Assembly: GCA_963787195.1 (NCBI GenBank)
Contig: CAWBCI010000073.1
Location: 1-64,000 of the forward strand
DNA: 64,000 nucleotides
From: CAWBCI01 sp963787195
GTDB taxonomy: Bacteria; Bacteroidota; Bacteroidia; Bacteroidales; JAGOPY01
Direction: 5' to 3'
Both the position numbers and the translations under genes were made by a program. The notes beneath the pieces are model-generated. The model was not told the DNA's origin. It saw nothing but the letters and a program-made list of their open reading frames with translations, and ran no database searches. Each line of letters begins with the position of its first letter. Positions within the stretch are counted from its first letter, which is position 1. This document shows, piece by piece, positions 36,680 through 46,189 of the stretch.

Positions 36680-37506
36680 TCAGAAAGTTCATTTAGATTG
36701 AGTTTTTCCTGTTTGCTATGATTATCAATAATATAAACCCAGTAAATATTGTTATAATCGACTGAAAACCGGATCGTGGCCGTTTTGAAAAGTTGATTAT
36801 CTTCTTCATAAATTTTTCCGACGACTCCCAGCATGATCCCCTCCGGGAAAATATCTGAATTACCACTAGTGACAATGGTATCCCCTTTTTCCACATCCAC
36901 ATGCTTTGGGATATCTTCTATAAGTCCCGTACGATAGTTGATCCCCGGCCATGAAATGCTGACCATATGATTATTTTTCCTGATCCGGGCACTGATCCGG
37001 CTGCTCTTGTGAAGTATTGACATACCAGAGCTGAAGTGTTTGGAAACATTGGTGATGATACCTACGACCCCGTCATAATTGATCACTCCCATATCTTTTT
37101 GAACCCCGTCGTCAGTTCCCTTGTTGACCATGAAGTAATTATTCCGTTTATTCACTGAATTACTGATTACTTTGGCGCTGATGTAGCTGATATTGGAATC
37201 CGGTACCGGGAAGCCCTGTAAATCCCGGATATAACTTGTGTCTTTTGTTAATTGGTTCCTTAGTAAAGCATTCTCCTTTGCCAGTTCCTCATTGGCCTTT
37301 TTAAGGGAAAGGTAAGAGGTGATATTGTCATAAGTCTGGACTATGGTCCCTGTAAACAGGTTTGTGGATTTGAAGATGCGCGTATGCTGATAATGATCAT
37401 TTTGATACACCCGAATGATTGAAATAGCCTCCAGGATGAGAAAGAGGAAGAAAAACCGGTATCTTGACAGAAAGGCTAATAAGTTGCGCATTATAACACT
37501 ATCCAA
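36676..37506 (-). CDS. mreC: Rod shape-determining protein MreC
   Basis: 276 residues. One N-terminal membrane helix (about 12-30), a periplasmic coiled coil (about 58-95, LSLKKANEELAKENALLRNQL), then the beta-barrel domain with YISAKVISNSVNKRNNYFMVNKGTDDGVQKDMGVI (about 108-142), SRISARIRKN, and TSGNSDIFPEGIMLGVVGKI near 212. It is the periplasmic scaffold of cell elongation. It lies 72 bp downstream of mreB and overlaps mreD. Confidence 0.94.
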   Translation of the reverse strand: MDSVIMRNLLAFLSRYRFFFLFLILEAISIIRVYQNDHYQHTRIFKSTNLFTGTIVQTYDNITSYLSLKKANEELAKENALLRNQLTKDTSYIRDLQGFPVPDSNISYISAKVISNSVNKRNNYFMVNKGTDDGVQKDMGVINYDGVVGIITNVSKHFSSGMSILHKSSRISARIRKNNHMVSISWPGINYRTGLIEDIPKHVDVEKGDTIVTSGNSDIFPEGIMLGVVGKIYEEDNQLFKTATIRFSVDYNNIYWVYIIDNHSKQEKLNLNELSE

Positions 37507-37578
37507 AAATAGTTCCTACGGGGAAATAAACTTACAGTTCCGGTCCGGAAATTCCCGGGTCGGTCCGATTCCCTTGCT

Positions 37579-38601
37579 TTATTTAATCAAGAAAGTAAAT
37601 TTATCAAAGTTTTTCAGTGCGATGCCTGTGCCCCTGGCGACGGCCCTCAGGGGATCTTCCGCGACATGCACCGGGAGCTTGGTTTTCAGGTGGAGTCGTT
37701 TGTCAAGTCCGCGTAACATGGATCCACCTCCGGCCAGGTAAATGCCGGTACGGTAAATATCGGCCGACAGTTCAGGTGGGGTCATCTCCAGGGCATTCAA
37801 CACAGCCGCTTCTATTTTACTGATGGATTTATCCAGTGCATGGGCAATTTCGGCATAATTTACCGTAATCTCCTTGGGGATACCCGTGAGCATATCCCGT
37901 CCATGAACAGCGAAATCGTCCGGCGGATTGTCAATGTCGGTCATGGAGGCCCCGACTTCAATTTTGATCCTTTCGGCGGTTCTTTCCCCTATGTTAATAT
38001 TATGCTGTTTCCGCATGTATTCCTCTATGTCGGCATTGAAATCATCGCCGGCAATACGGATTGATTTATTATTTACGATACCTCCCAGGGCAATAACGGC
38101 GATCTCGCTGGTTCCCCCACCTATGTCAATGATCATGTTTCCGGTTGGTTCCAGTACATCTATTCCAATCCCAATAGCAGCTGCCATGGGCTCGTGAATC
38201 AGCCTTACCTCCTTGGCCCCGGCTTGTTCAGCCGAGTCTTTGACGGCCCGCTCTTCCACTTCGGTGATCCCGGAAGGTATACAGATAACCATTTTCAGTG
38301 CCGGCGGGAAGAGTGAATTTTTAAATCCGATCATTTTGATCATTTCACGGATCATAATCTCAGCCGATTTGAAATCGGCAATGACTCCGTCCCTCAAAGG
38401 ACGTATGGTACGAATATTTTCATGGGTTTTTCCATGCATCATCATGGCCTTCTTTCCCACTGCTATCACCCGGCCGGTATTCCTTTCAAGTGCTACGATC
38501 GATGGTTCATCCACCACTACCTTATCGTTGTATATGATAATAGTGTTGGCAGTTCCCAGGTCTATAGCGATTTCCTTGGTTAAAAATGAGAAAAGTCCCA
38601 T
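37579..38601 (-). CDS. mreB: Rod shape-determining protein MreB
   Basis: Actin-like ATPase that organises cell wall elongation at the inner membrane. 340 residues. Phosphate-1 motif IDLGTANTIIIY (13-24), connect and phosphate-2 segment NMIIDIGGGTSEIAVIALGG near 155-174, adenosine motif YLAGGGSMLRGLD near 295. GITEVEERAVKDSAEQAGA and RLIHEPMAAAIG are well conserved. It lies 36 bp after purH on the same strand, the usual order in Bacteroidota. Confidence 0.97.
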   Translation of the reverse strand: MGLFSFLTKEIAIDLGTANTIIIYNDKVVVDEPSIVALERNTGRVIAVGKKAMMMHGKTHENIRTIRPLRDGVIADFKSAEIMIREMIKMIGFKNSLFPPALKMVICIPSGITEVEERAVKDSAEQAGAKEVRLIHEPMAAAIGIGIDVLEPTGNMIIDIGGGTSEIAVIALGGIVNNKSIRIAGDDFNADIEEYMRKQHNINIGERTAERIKIEVGASMTDIDNPPDDFAVHGRDMLTGIPKEITVNYAEIAHALDKSISKIEAAVLNALEMTPPELSADIYRTGIYLAGGGSMLRGLDKRLHLKTKLPVHVAEDPLRAVARGTGIALKNFDKFTFLIK

Positions 38602-38637
38602 CCTCTGTATATATTTATATGAAGCGTTATTTTACAA

Positions 38638-40158
38638 TTAATGTTTAAAATGTCGGATGCCGGTAAAAACCATTGCCATATGATTCCGGTCGCAGAATTC
38701 AATCGAATCCTTATCCCTGATAGATCCACCGGGCTGTATCACAGCTTTTACACCGGCTTTATAAGCGATTTCCACCGAATCGGCAAAAGGGAAAAAAGCA
38801 TCAGAAGCCATTACGGCACCTTCCAGATCAAATCCGAATTCCCCGGCTTTAGCAATAGCCTGACGAAGTGCATCCACCCGTGAGGTCTGTCCAACTCCGC
38901 TGGCAATCAGTTGTTTGTTCTTTACCAAAACGATCGCGTTCGAACGTGTATGTTTAACGATCTTGTTGGCAAATAACAAATCTGAAATCTGTTCCGGCGA
39001 AGGCCTGGTGCTTGTCACTGTTTCCAGATCTTCCGGATTTTCCGTTCGATTGTCCTTATCCTGCACTATCACCCCATTCAGCAATGATTTAAATTGTTTT
39101 TGGGGGAAGTCGTATGATCTCTTACGCAAAATTATTCTATTTTTCTTGCTTTGAAGGATTTCCAGTGCATTTATTTTGTAAGCCGGTGCGATGATCACTT
39201 CGAAAAAAAGTTTGTCAATTTCCAGGGCCGTTTCTTCATCAATTTCGGTATTGCTTACCAACACGCCTCCATATGCAGAGACCGGGTCCCCGGCGAGGGC
39301 ATCCTTAAAAGCATCCCTTAGGCTGGGTCTTGTGGCACAACCGCAGGCATTATTATGTTTCAGGATTGCAAAAGTATTTTCTTCAAATTCGCTGATAAGG
39401 CCAATGGCCGCTTCAAGGTCTCCCAGGTTATTATATGAAATGGCCTTCCCATGCAATTTTTCAAAAACCTCATCCAGCTGACCGAAGAAAAGCCCTTTCT
39501 GATGCGGGTTTTCACCGTAGCGGAGCGTTTCTGAAGAGGCTATACTCGACTTGAATACATTCAGGTAATTATTGTTATTGAAGTAATTGAATATAATCGT
39601 GTCATAATGGGATGAAACGTGAAATGCCTGAGCAGCGTAGCGTCTGCGGTCCTCAATATCTGTATGGCCCTGTTTTTCAAGCAGCAGGGCAAAAAGATCA
39701 GCATACATATCCGAGGAAGCCACTACCAGCACGTCCTTGAAATTTTTCGCGGCCGCCCTGATAAGCGAGATCCCGCCTATATCAATTTTTTCAATGATGG
39801 CACTCTCATCTTTAGTTGAAGCCACCGTCTTTTCAAAAGGATACAGGTCTACAATCACCAGGTCGATGGAAGGAATGTTATATTCTTTCAGCTGATTCCG
39901 GTCCTCCTCCTCTTCACGGCGATAAAGTATCCCGCCGAATACCTTCGGATGCAATGTCTTGACCCTTCCTCCCAGTATGGATGGATAGGATGTCAGTGAT
40001 TCCACAGTCTCCGCATCAACGCCCAGTTTTCTGATAAAATCATAGGTACCTCCCGTGGAATATATCCTGACTCCCAGGTCCCCGAGTTGCTTGACGATAT
40101 CCTCCAGGTGATCTTTATGATAGACAGAAATTAAGGCACTTGAAATTTTTTTCAGCAT
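38638..40158 (-). CDS. purH: Bifunctional AICAR transformylase / IMP cyclohydrolase
   Basis: Last two steps of IMP synthesis. 506 residues. The N-terminal MGS-like cyclohydrolase domain has SVYHKDHLEDIV, STGGTYDFIRKLG, and GGRVKTLHPKVFGGILYRR (about 63-81). The C-terminal transformylase shows RYGENPHQKG near 215, ILKHNNACGCA near 268, and PGGSIRDKDSIEFCD near 478-495. The length is normal. It appears to head the mreBCD transcript. Confidence 0.97.
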   Translation of the reverse strand: MLKKISSALISVYHKDHLEDIVKQLGDLGVRIYSTGGTYDFIRKLGVDAETVESLTSYPSILGGRVKTLHPKVFGGILYRREEEEDRNQLKEYNIPSIDLVIVDLYPFEKTVASTKDESAIIEKIDIGGISLIRAAAKNFKDVLVVASSDMYADLFALLLEKQGHTDIEDRRRYAAQAFHVSSHYDTIIFNYFNNNNYLNVFKSSIASSETLRYGENPHQKGLFFGQLDEVFEKLHGKAISYNNLGDLEAAIGLISEFEENTFAILKHNNACGCATRPSLRDAFKDALAGDPVSAYGGVLVSNTEIDEETALEIDKLFFEVIIAPAYKINALEILQSKKNRIILRKRSYDFPQKQFKSLLNGVIVQDKDNRTENPEDLETVTSTRPSPEQISDLLFANKIVKHTRSNAIVLVKNKQLIASGVGQTSRVDALRQAIAKAGEFGFDLEGAVMASDAFFPFADSVEIAYKAGVKAVIQPGGSIRDKDSIEFCDRNHMAMVFTGIRHFKH

Positions 40159-40240
40159 CTTCAGGAAAAGAATTTTGCAGCTGTCAGCTCAACTTGCCAT
40201 CATCTGCGGTTTATAATAAATCAGTCTCTTCTATAAACTC

Positions 40241-40248
40241 CAAATTTA
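40241..40248 (-). promoter_or_regulatory. Possible -7 box of purH
   Basis: Reads TAAATTTG on the minus strand, a match to TAnnTTTG, about 83 bases before the purH ATG. It lies in the divergent gap shared with the gene at 40309. No firm -33 element is seen. Confidence 0.35.
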
Positions 40249-40308
40249 AAGCATAAATTTTAATCTATTTGTATTAATTTTACAAATCAGTAAATACACA
40301 ATTCCTGA

Positions 40309-41553
40309 ATGAAGATATTTTTTAAACTGTTAAGGGAGAGCTATATTTTCGCGCTGCATGAGATAACAGTTAATAAAGTCAGAACATTTTTATCCCTGTC
40401 GGGTATCACAATCGGGATATTTTCGATAATCTCGGTGTTCACGATTTTTGACTCTATGGAAAAAGGTATCCGTGACAATATTAATTCTCTGGGCAGTGAT
40501 GTGCTCTTTATCCAGAAATGGCCCTGGGTCATGGGTGGCGATTACCCCTGGTGGAAATATATTAACCGTCCCGAGCCTGACCTGAGTGACTTGAAGGAGA
40601 TCCAGAAAAGGAGCATGGCTGCCCAGGCAGTTGTATTTGTTTCAGGCCTGAGCAAAACAGTGAAATACCGCGATAACTCTATCGAAAATACAGGAATTAA
40701 TATCATATCCCAGGGATATGAAGAAGTTAAATCCATTGAGGTTCAGGACGGAAGGTTTATATCTCCTTCCGAATTCCAGAGCGGAAGGAATATTTGTGTG
40801 ATAGGAAGCGGGATAGCGACCAACCTTTTCCCCATGGAACAACCGGTGGGCAGAAAGATTAAACTCTTCGGCCGTCAGGTCGAGGTAATAGGTGTTTTGA
40901 AAAAAGAAGGAAATGATATGTTCGGTAATTCAACGGACAATAATATTTATATACCAGTGAATTTTGCACGGAATTTTGTGGATTTCAGGAACGTAGGTGC
41001 CACCATTATGGTCAAGGCAATGCCTGGTGTACCATTGGAGGAATTAAAGGATGAACTGGCAGGCATCCTGCGCTCTGTTCACCGGCTCAAACCCAGGGCG
41101 GAAGATGATTTTGCCCTGAACCAGACAGATATTATTTCAAAGGGCTTTGACAGTCTCTTTAAAGTAATTGCCTGGGTTGGCTGGATCATCGGTGGATTTT
41201 CACTATTGGTGGGAGGCTTCGGTATTGCTAATATCATGTTTGTGTCGGTCAAAGAACGAACCGGCATCATTGGCATACAAAAGTCATTGGGTGCAAAGAA
41301 CTATTTTATATTGTTGCAGTTTCTTTTTGAGGCTATTTTCCTCTCATTATTAGGAGGTATCTTCGGATTGATCATCGTTTATATCCTTTCCTTCGGTGTT
41401 TCCAGGTTATTCGATTTGAATATGCTGCTGACACAGTCGAATATAATGCTGGGCCTGTCTGTTTCCGCCTTTATCGGTCTTGTTTCTGGTTTTATCCCGG
41501 CCTGGAGCGCATCCAGGCTCAATCCGGTGGAAGCAATGCGCTCGACATTCTGA
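40309..41553 (+). CDS. ABC transporter permease, MacB/FtsX type
   Basis: 414 residues. N-terminal helix (about 26-48: LSLSGITIGIFSIISVFTI), a large periplasmic MacB-type domain (about 50-275: NSLGSDVLFIQKWPW, GRFISPSEFQSGRNICVIGSGIATNLFP, GRQVEVIGVLKKEG), then three FtsX helices (about 284-304, 335-360, 376-398) with the conserved KERTGIIGIQKSLGAK loop and a C-terminal AWSASRLNPVEAMR. Such permeases handle lipoproteins or drug and peptide export with a separate ATPase, which is not adjacent. Confidence 0.92.
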   Translation: MKIFFKLLRESYIFALHEITVNKVRTFLSLSGITIGIFSIISVFTIFDSMEKGIRDNINSLGSDVLFIQKWPWVMGGDYPWWKYINRPEPDLSDLKEIQKRSMAAQAVVFVSGLSKTVKYRDNSIENTGINIISQGYEEVKSIEVQDGRFISPSEFQSGRNICVIGSGIATNLFPMEQPVGRKIKLFGRQVEVIGVLKKEGNDMFGNSTDNNIYIPVNFARNFVDFRNVGATIMVKAMPGVPLEELKDELAGILRSVHRLKPRAEDDFALNQTDIISKGFDSLFKVIAWVGWIIGGFSLLVGGFGIANIMFVSVKERTGIIGIQKSLGAKNYFILLQFLFEAIFLSLLGGIFGLIIVYILSFGVSRLFDLNMLLTQSNIMLGLSVSAFIGLVSGFIPAWSASRLNPVEAMRSTF

Positions 41554-41725
41554 TTTGCCATAGCGGATCTTAATTTTATTCCGCAAAATGGCTCATGCTG
41601 AAAGACAGCATTAATCTTTAGAATAAAAAAAATTAAAAAAGGGCTCTATCCGACAGGTATAAAATGTCGGAAAAGGGATTAACCTTCACGATTAATTGAT
41701 AATTTTATCAGAATTATAAAATAAA

Positions 41726-43468
41726 ATGGAAAAGAGGTGGGTCATAAAACCGCAAGGCGAGGATCATGTTGTGAAACATTTGAGCCAGGTTTTGAATATC
41801 AACGAAAACCTGGCCAACCTGTTAGCTCAGCGTGGCATTACCTCTTTTGACCAAGCCAAGGCATATTTTCGCCCCCAGCTTGATTATCTCCATGATCCTT
41901 TTTTGATGAAGGACATGGATAAGGCCATTGAAAGGATACAAACTGCTATCCGACAAAATGAAAAAATCCTTATTTACGGGGATTATGATGTGGATGGTAC
42001 AACTGCTGTGGCATTGGTTTTTATTTTTCTGCAGAAATTGCACAAGCAGATCGAATTTTATGTTCCCGACCGTTATGAAGAAGGTTATGGCATTTCGTAC
42101 AAAGGAATAGATTTTGCCAATGATAACGGTTTTAGCCTCATAATTGCCCTGGATTGCGGAATTAAGGCCACTGCAAAAATCGATTATGCGAATGAACGGA
42201 ATATCGATTTTATCATCTGCGATCACCACCGGCCCGGCGAATTTCTCCCCAAAGCCTGTGCTATCCTCGACCCCAAAAGGGATGATTGCGACTACCCTTA
42301 TAAAGAACTTTCCGGCTGCGGGGTGGGTTTTAAATTGATCCAGGCTTATGCAAAAAAGAATAATATAGATTTTTCAAACCTGGAACAATACCTCGACCTG
42401 GTCGTGGTCAGCATTGCTTCTGATATAGTTCCCATTACAGGTGAAAACCGTATCCTGGCCTATTATGGCCTGAAACGTATCAATTCTAAGCCCAGGGCCG
42501 GCCTGCAGGCCATCCTGAATGTCAGCAATTATAACAGGAATAATGGCTATACAAGTCAATATGAACGGGAACTTACTATTAACGACCTGGTGTTCATAGT
42601 CGGGCCGAGGATAAATGCGGCGGGCCGCATCGAAAGCGCCCGGAATTCCGTTGATTTGCTTATCACCGATGATAAAGCAAAAGCTGCCGTTCTGGGGAAA
42701 AGGATCAATGATATAAATACCGAAAGAAAAAGCCTCGACTCCTTTGCAACCACCCAGGCCCTGAAAATGATCAGCGAAAGCACCGAACTAAGCGATCGCC
42801 TGAGCACCGTCATCTATCATCCTGAATGGCATAAGGGAGTTATCGGTATAGTTGCTTCCCGGCTCATCGAAACCTATTACCGGCCCACCATTGTTCTCAC
42901 ATTGTCGGACGGTCTCATTACCGGTTCAGCAAGGTCTGTCAAGGGATTTGATATTTATGATGCCGTGGATGCCTGTGGGGATCTCCTGGAACATTTCGGA
43001 GGCCATATGTATGCAGCCGGTCTGTCGCTTAAGCCTGAAAACCTGCATTCCTTCCAGACCCGCTTCGAAGAATATGTCCAGGAAAATCTTCATAAAAACT
43101 TACAGGTACCTGAAATAGAGATTGATTCGAAACTTCAGCTGAAAGATATTAATTCCAAATTTTTCAAAATATTGAACCAGTTTGCCCCATTCGGACCGGG
43201 TAATCTTTCACCGGTTTTCGAGACCGACCAGGTTATTGATACGGGTTACGTCCGTCTAGTAGGAAATAATCATTTGAAAATGAGTGTGGTGCAATTAAAT
43301 GTGAATGGCTTCCCTATTTCTACCATTGCTTTTCAGCAAGGCGAACAACTTGAAGAAATTAAGACTGGCCAACCATTTGATATTTGTTATCACATTGAAG
43401 AAAATGAATGGAACGGGCAGAAATCCCTGCAATTGAATATTAAGGATATTAGACCTTCGATGTTATAG
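41726..43468 (+). CDS. recJ: Single-strand DNA exonuclease RecJ
   Basis: 5'-to-3' ssDNA exonuclease for recombination and mismatch repair. 580 residues. DHH-superfamily motifs: ILIYGDYDVDGTTA (about 81-94), IIALDCGIKA, IICDHHRPGE (about 163-172), ILDPKRDDCDYPYKELSGCGVGFKL (about 182-206) and a DHHA1 segment with HPEWHKGVIGIVASRL and FGGHMYAAGLSL near 427-438. A C-terminal OB-like region completes it. The length is normal and no motif is missing. Confidence 0.96.
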   Translation: MEKRWVIKPQGEDHVVKHLSQVLNINENLANLLAQRGITSFDQAKAYFRPQLDYLHDPFLMKDMDKAIERIQTAIRQNEKILIYGDYDVDGTTAVALVFIFLQKLHKQIEFYVPDRYEEGYGISYKGIDFANDNGFSLIIALDCGIKATAKIDYANERNIDFIICDHHRPGEFLPKACAILDPKRDDCDYPYKELSGCGVGFKLIQAYAKKNNIDFSNLEQYLDLVVVSIASDIVPITGENRILAYYGLKRINSKPRAGLQAILNVSNYNRNNGYTSQYERELTINDLVFIVGPRINAAGRIESARNSVDLLITDDKAKAAVLGKRINDINTERKSLDSFATTQALKMISESTELSDRLSTVIYHPEWHKGVIGIVASRLIETYYRPTIVLTLSDGLITGSARSVKGFDIYDAVDACGDLLEHFGGHMYAAGLSLKPENLHSFQTRFEEYVQENLHKNLQVPEIEIDSKLQLKDINSKFFKILNQFAPFGPGNLSPVFETDQVIDTGYVRLVGNNHLKMSVVQLNVNGFPISTIAFQQGEQLEEIKTGQPFDICYHIEENEWNGQKSLQLNIKDIRPSML

Positions 43469-43500
43469 ATTGAGAAGTCACTTTTCCACTTTTCCACCTG

Positions 43501-43590
43501 TTTTTTTATTTCACGGAGTTCCACCGAGTAAAACGGAGGACCACGGAGGGGGAAATATTAAATAGTATATTGAAAATTGTATATTTTAAA
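43501..43590. repeat. Dispersed intergenic repeat, copy C (inverted)
   Basis: Inverted relative of 9402-9513 and 27716-27825: ATTTCACGGAGTTCCACCGAG, GGACCACGGAGGGGGAAATATT, then ATAGTATATTGAAAATTGTATA. It is followed by words also found near 27850-27905 (ATCGGGACAAGTTGTG-like). No gene in 43469-43733. Confidence 0.6.
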
Positions 43591-43733
43591 AGGAATGAAT
43601 ATTATATCCTATGTGAAACCTATCCCGAGGGATCGGGACAAGTTGTGCCCTACTGTGCCTATGTGTTAAAAAGAGCCATAGAAAGGAAATATGATTTTGT
43701 AAATATTATAAGGATTTGGGGCCGGAGGCCGGC

Positions 43734-45320
43734 TCAATGAACCACCATCTTCCCTTTCCTCTCCATCCCTTTTTCATCCTTACAAAAAACAATATAAACC
43801 CCTGGAATTAGGCCGGATATATTTAAAGAAGCAGAGGAATTTTGTATGAAGATTGATCTGTTCAGGATTTGCTTTCCAATCAGATTATATATCTTCAATT
43901 CCGCTTTTTCATCCGGGATGTTTTCCGGAAAACGCAAGCTTATCCAGTCCTTTGCAGGGTTTGGCCAAATGCTTAACTCTCCTCTTGCCAGAATATCCGA
44001 TCCGGGATTTTGACTTGCTTCATCTATCCCCACCCAACAGCCTGAAATTTCGCAGCCAACACTATCAACTTTTAATACCCACATTTTTTGAGTGTTATCG
44101 GGGGGTAAAAAGGTATGTGCCTGCCCTATTGTTACAAAGCCTCCATCCTCAGTTTTCGAAACATCGTACAAATAATTTATTCCATAAACCGGATCTTCAG
44201 GATAATAATAATATTCCCTGTACCATAAACTATCTCCTACTGAATTTATTCGCAACAACCAGCCGGCAGGGTCCAGATAAGCGCTGTACAAAGTATATCC
44301 ACAGGCCATATAATCTCCATTATCTAATAGTATAATGTTTGAAACAAAATTTTCGGGCCTTGATGCTCCATACTTTATATTCCAAATAATATTTCCTTCA
44401 ATATTCAACTTTATGAAATTTCTATCCTGGTATAACCAAAATCAGGGGTCCACATCGAATCAGCATAGGCTGTAAGTACCATTATACAACTGTCGGGTGT
44501 AAGGCAAAGCATTGCTTTGTCGTCCATATAAGGGCCCCCCAAATCAAGTGACCATTCATAATTTCCCTGGCTGTCGGTCTTTATAACGAGTGGATCGTAA
44601 GATTCATCGTTTCCTGGAATATTCTTATTTACCACCAATAATAAATCCCTGAATCCAAAGTCTGTAATATGCTACAACCATAGTCATCCAAATCTGTACC
44701 TATGAGGTTGCGCCAAATCTCTTGTCCGGTACCATCAATTTTAATCAGCAAGCAGGTCGCTAAGATAATTTCCAAGATATTGCTCCCCTATTAGAATATA
44801 ACCATTATCACTTGTAACTGAACAAACCCTGCCAATCAAAGAATGACCTGTCGTACTGTAAAAATCTTTTGTAAATATCGTGTCTCCGTTAATATCAAAA
44901 AGATAAAACTTCGAATGAGATGAGCCACTAGTTAAATCATGAATTGAACCGAATAAGGCAAAGTTATTATTATTGTCAACAATGAGTGAACCATAATAAC
45001 CTGGGTAATAATCAAACCCTGGTTTTCCGAAACAATTCCAGAATTGTTAGTTCACCTAGAAAATTCAATTTAAAAAAACAGGTATTATAGTAATAATGTG
45101 AAATACTGTCATTTGAAATAGCACATCCGAAATACCCATCATTGGTAGCAATTATGCTTAAGCCCCCAGCCCATGTATTGTTGGGGTTATAAATATTATT
45201 AAAATACCAGGGCTGGCTGGTTCCAGCCCTGGTAAGGATTATAAAAAGAAAAATTAAAATAAATTTTACTTTCATAAAATTAGTTTGTCGGATATTTATT
45301 TTGATGTTTTTAAAGAACAT
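43734..45320 (-). pseudogene. Frameshifted secreted T9SS protein
   Basis: One protein can be followed across at least four frame changes. The N-terminus (45320 down to about 45040) has a signal peptide (MKVKFILIFLFIILTRAGTSQ; the true start is probably this internal Met) and GGLSIIATNDGYFGCA. The next frame gives FGKPGFDYYPGYYGSLIVDN ... SVTSDNGYILIGEQYLG; another gives LLIKIDGTGQEIWRNLIG; another DPLVIKTDSQGNYEWSLDLGG; the last (44408-43734) LNIEGNIIWNIKYGASRPEN ... EDGGFVTIGQAH and a type A sorting domain (SIWPNPAKDW ... GLIPGVYIVFC). The repeated DGGY/K-D-x-G-x-W pattern suggests a propeller. Decay or sequencing indels cannot be told apart here. Confidence 0.82.
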
Positions 45321-45656
45321 GAATATAAGGCCTGGCGGAATAAATTTCAGGGTAAATATAGGAAGAAAATGTGAACGGGTATTGGTTAATGGTTATTGGA
45401 TATTAGGAAAATCTAATATCTTATAGGTCGGACAATCGAAGAAATACCAAATAACAAATTCCAAAAAACAAATAAATTTCAATCTCAAAAAGTCAAATTC
45501 CGAAGAAATTCTTTGTGAATCCTTGGAGCTTTTGTGCTTCCGTGGCTAAATTATTTGCCTGCAAATTCCATTTTTTTTAGCCACCAAATCTCCAAGGCCC
45601 CAAGGTTCACCAAATTCTTTTCCACTTTTCCACCTTTTCACTTTTCCACCTTTTCA
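45321..45656. other. Gene-free interval with low-complexity tracts
   Basis: About 335 bp of A/T-rich text with repeated short words (CAAATAACAAATTCC, TTTCCACTTTTCCACC and a GTGAATCCTTGGAGC/CTCCAAGGCC pair). No gene or clear hairpin was found. Confidence 0.5.
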
Positions 45657-46178
45657 CTATTCCTTCAGCCTACTCATTACAAAAGCAAAATAGATTAGAA
45701 GTATACCAGAAATCAAGGCAATGATACCGGTAATCCATGCCATATTAGGCTGATTCGAATGGGTTAAAGAATAAGAGTAAACCAAAGACAAGCGAAAGTA
45801 AACCATTGATCAGCATCAGACGGTTATTTGACATGATTGCCCTGAAACGTATGGAAATGATGATTTGTACTAGTCCAAGTATCAGGGCCCATATGCCTAT
45901 CAGGATCACAAAATGCTCAGTGACTGGCGGGTATAGAATAAAATAATTCCCCCTATAATAATGGCGGAGATAGCTTCTGTCAGCAATAAGATATAGGGCT
46001 GGTCATTTCGGATGTTTTTCACGGAGACCACCAGCAGGATGATACCTGCGATCATTATCAGCAATCCGAAATATTGTGCGATGACAAGTACTTTATCTGG
46101 TATAATCAGGGCTATAATACTGAATATTACCGCAATAATACCATTGATCAGAAAGGTAATCCAGTTGCTCTTTTTCAT
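45657..46178 (-). pseudogene. HdeD/DUF308-type membrane protein, frameshifted twice
   Basis: The first 85 residues (46178 to about 45920) read MKKSNWITFLINGIIAVIFS ... LVVSVKNIRNDQPYILL ... IIIGGIILFYT, the first half of a DUF308 (HdeD-like) six-helix protein. The frame then breaks; the next frame continues PPVTEHFVILIGIWALILGLVQIIISIRFRAIMSNNRL to LLFFNPFE, breaks again, and ends WITGIIALISGILLIYFAFVMSRLKE with the stop at 45657-45659. Joined, the parts give about 170 residues, the family's usual size. HdeD-like proteins are associated with acid and envelope stress. Confidence 0.75.
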
Positions 46179-46189
46179 GGGATATGATT

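Noticed and set aside
40285..40310. TACACAATTCCTGAA, similar to part of site d
   Set aside because: No second half-site at 21 bp in either direction and no -7 box at the expected place.
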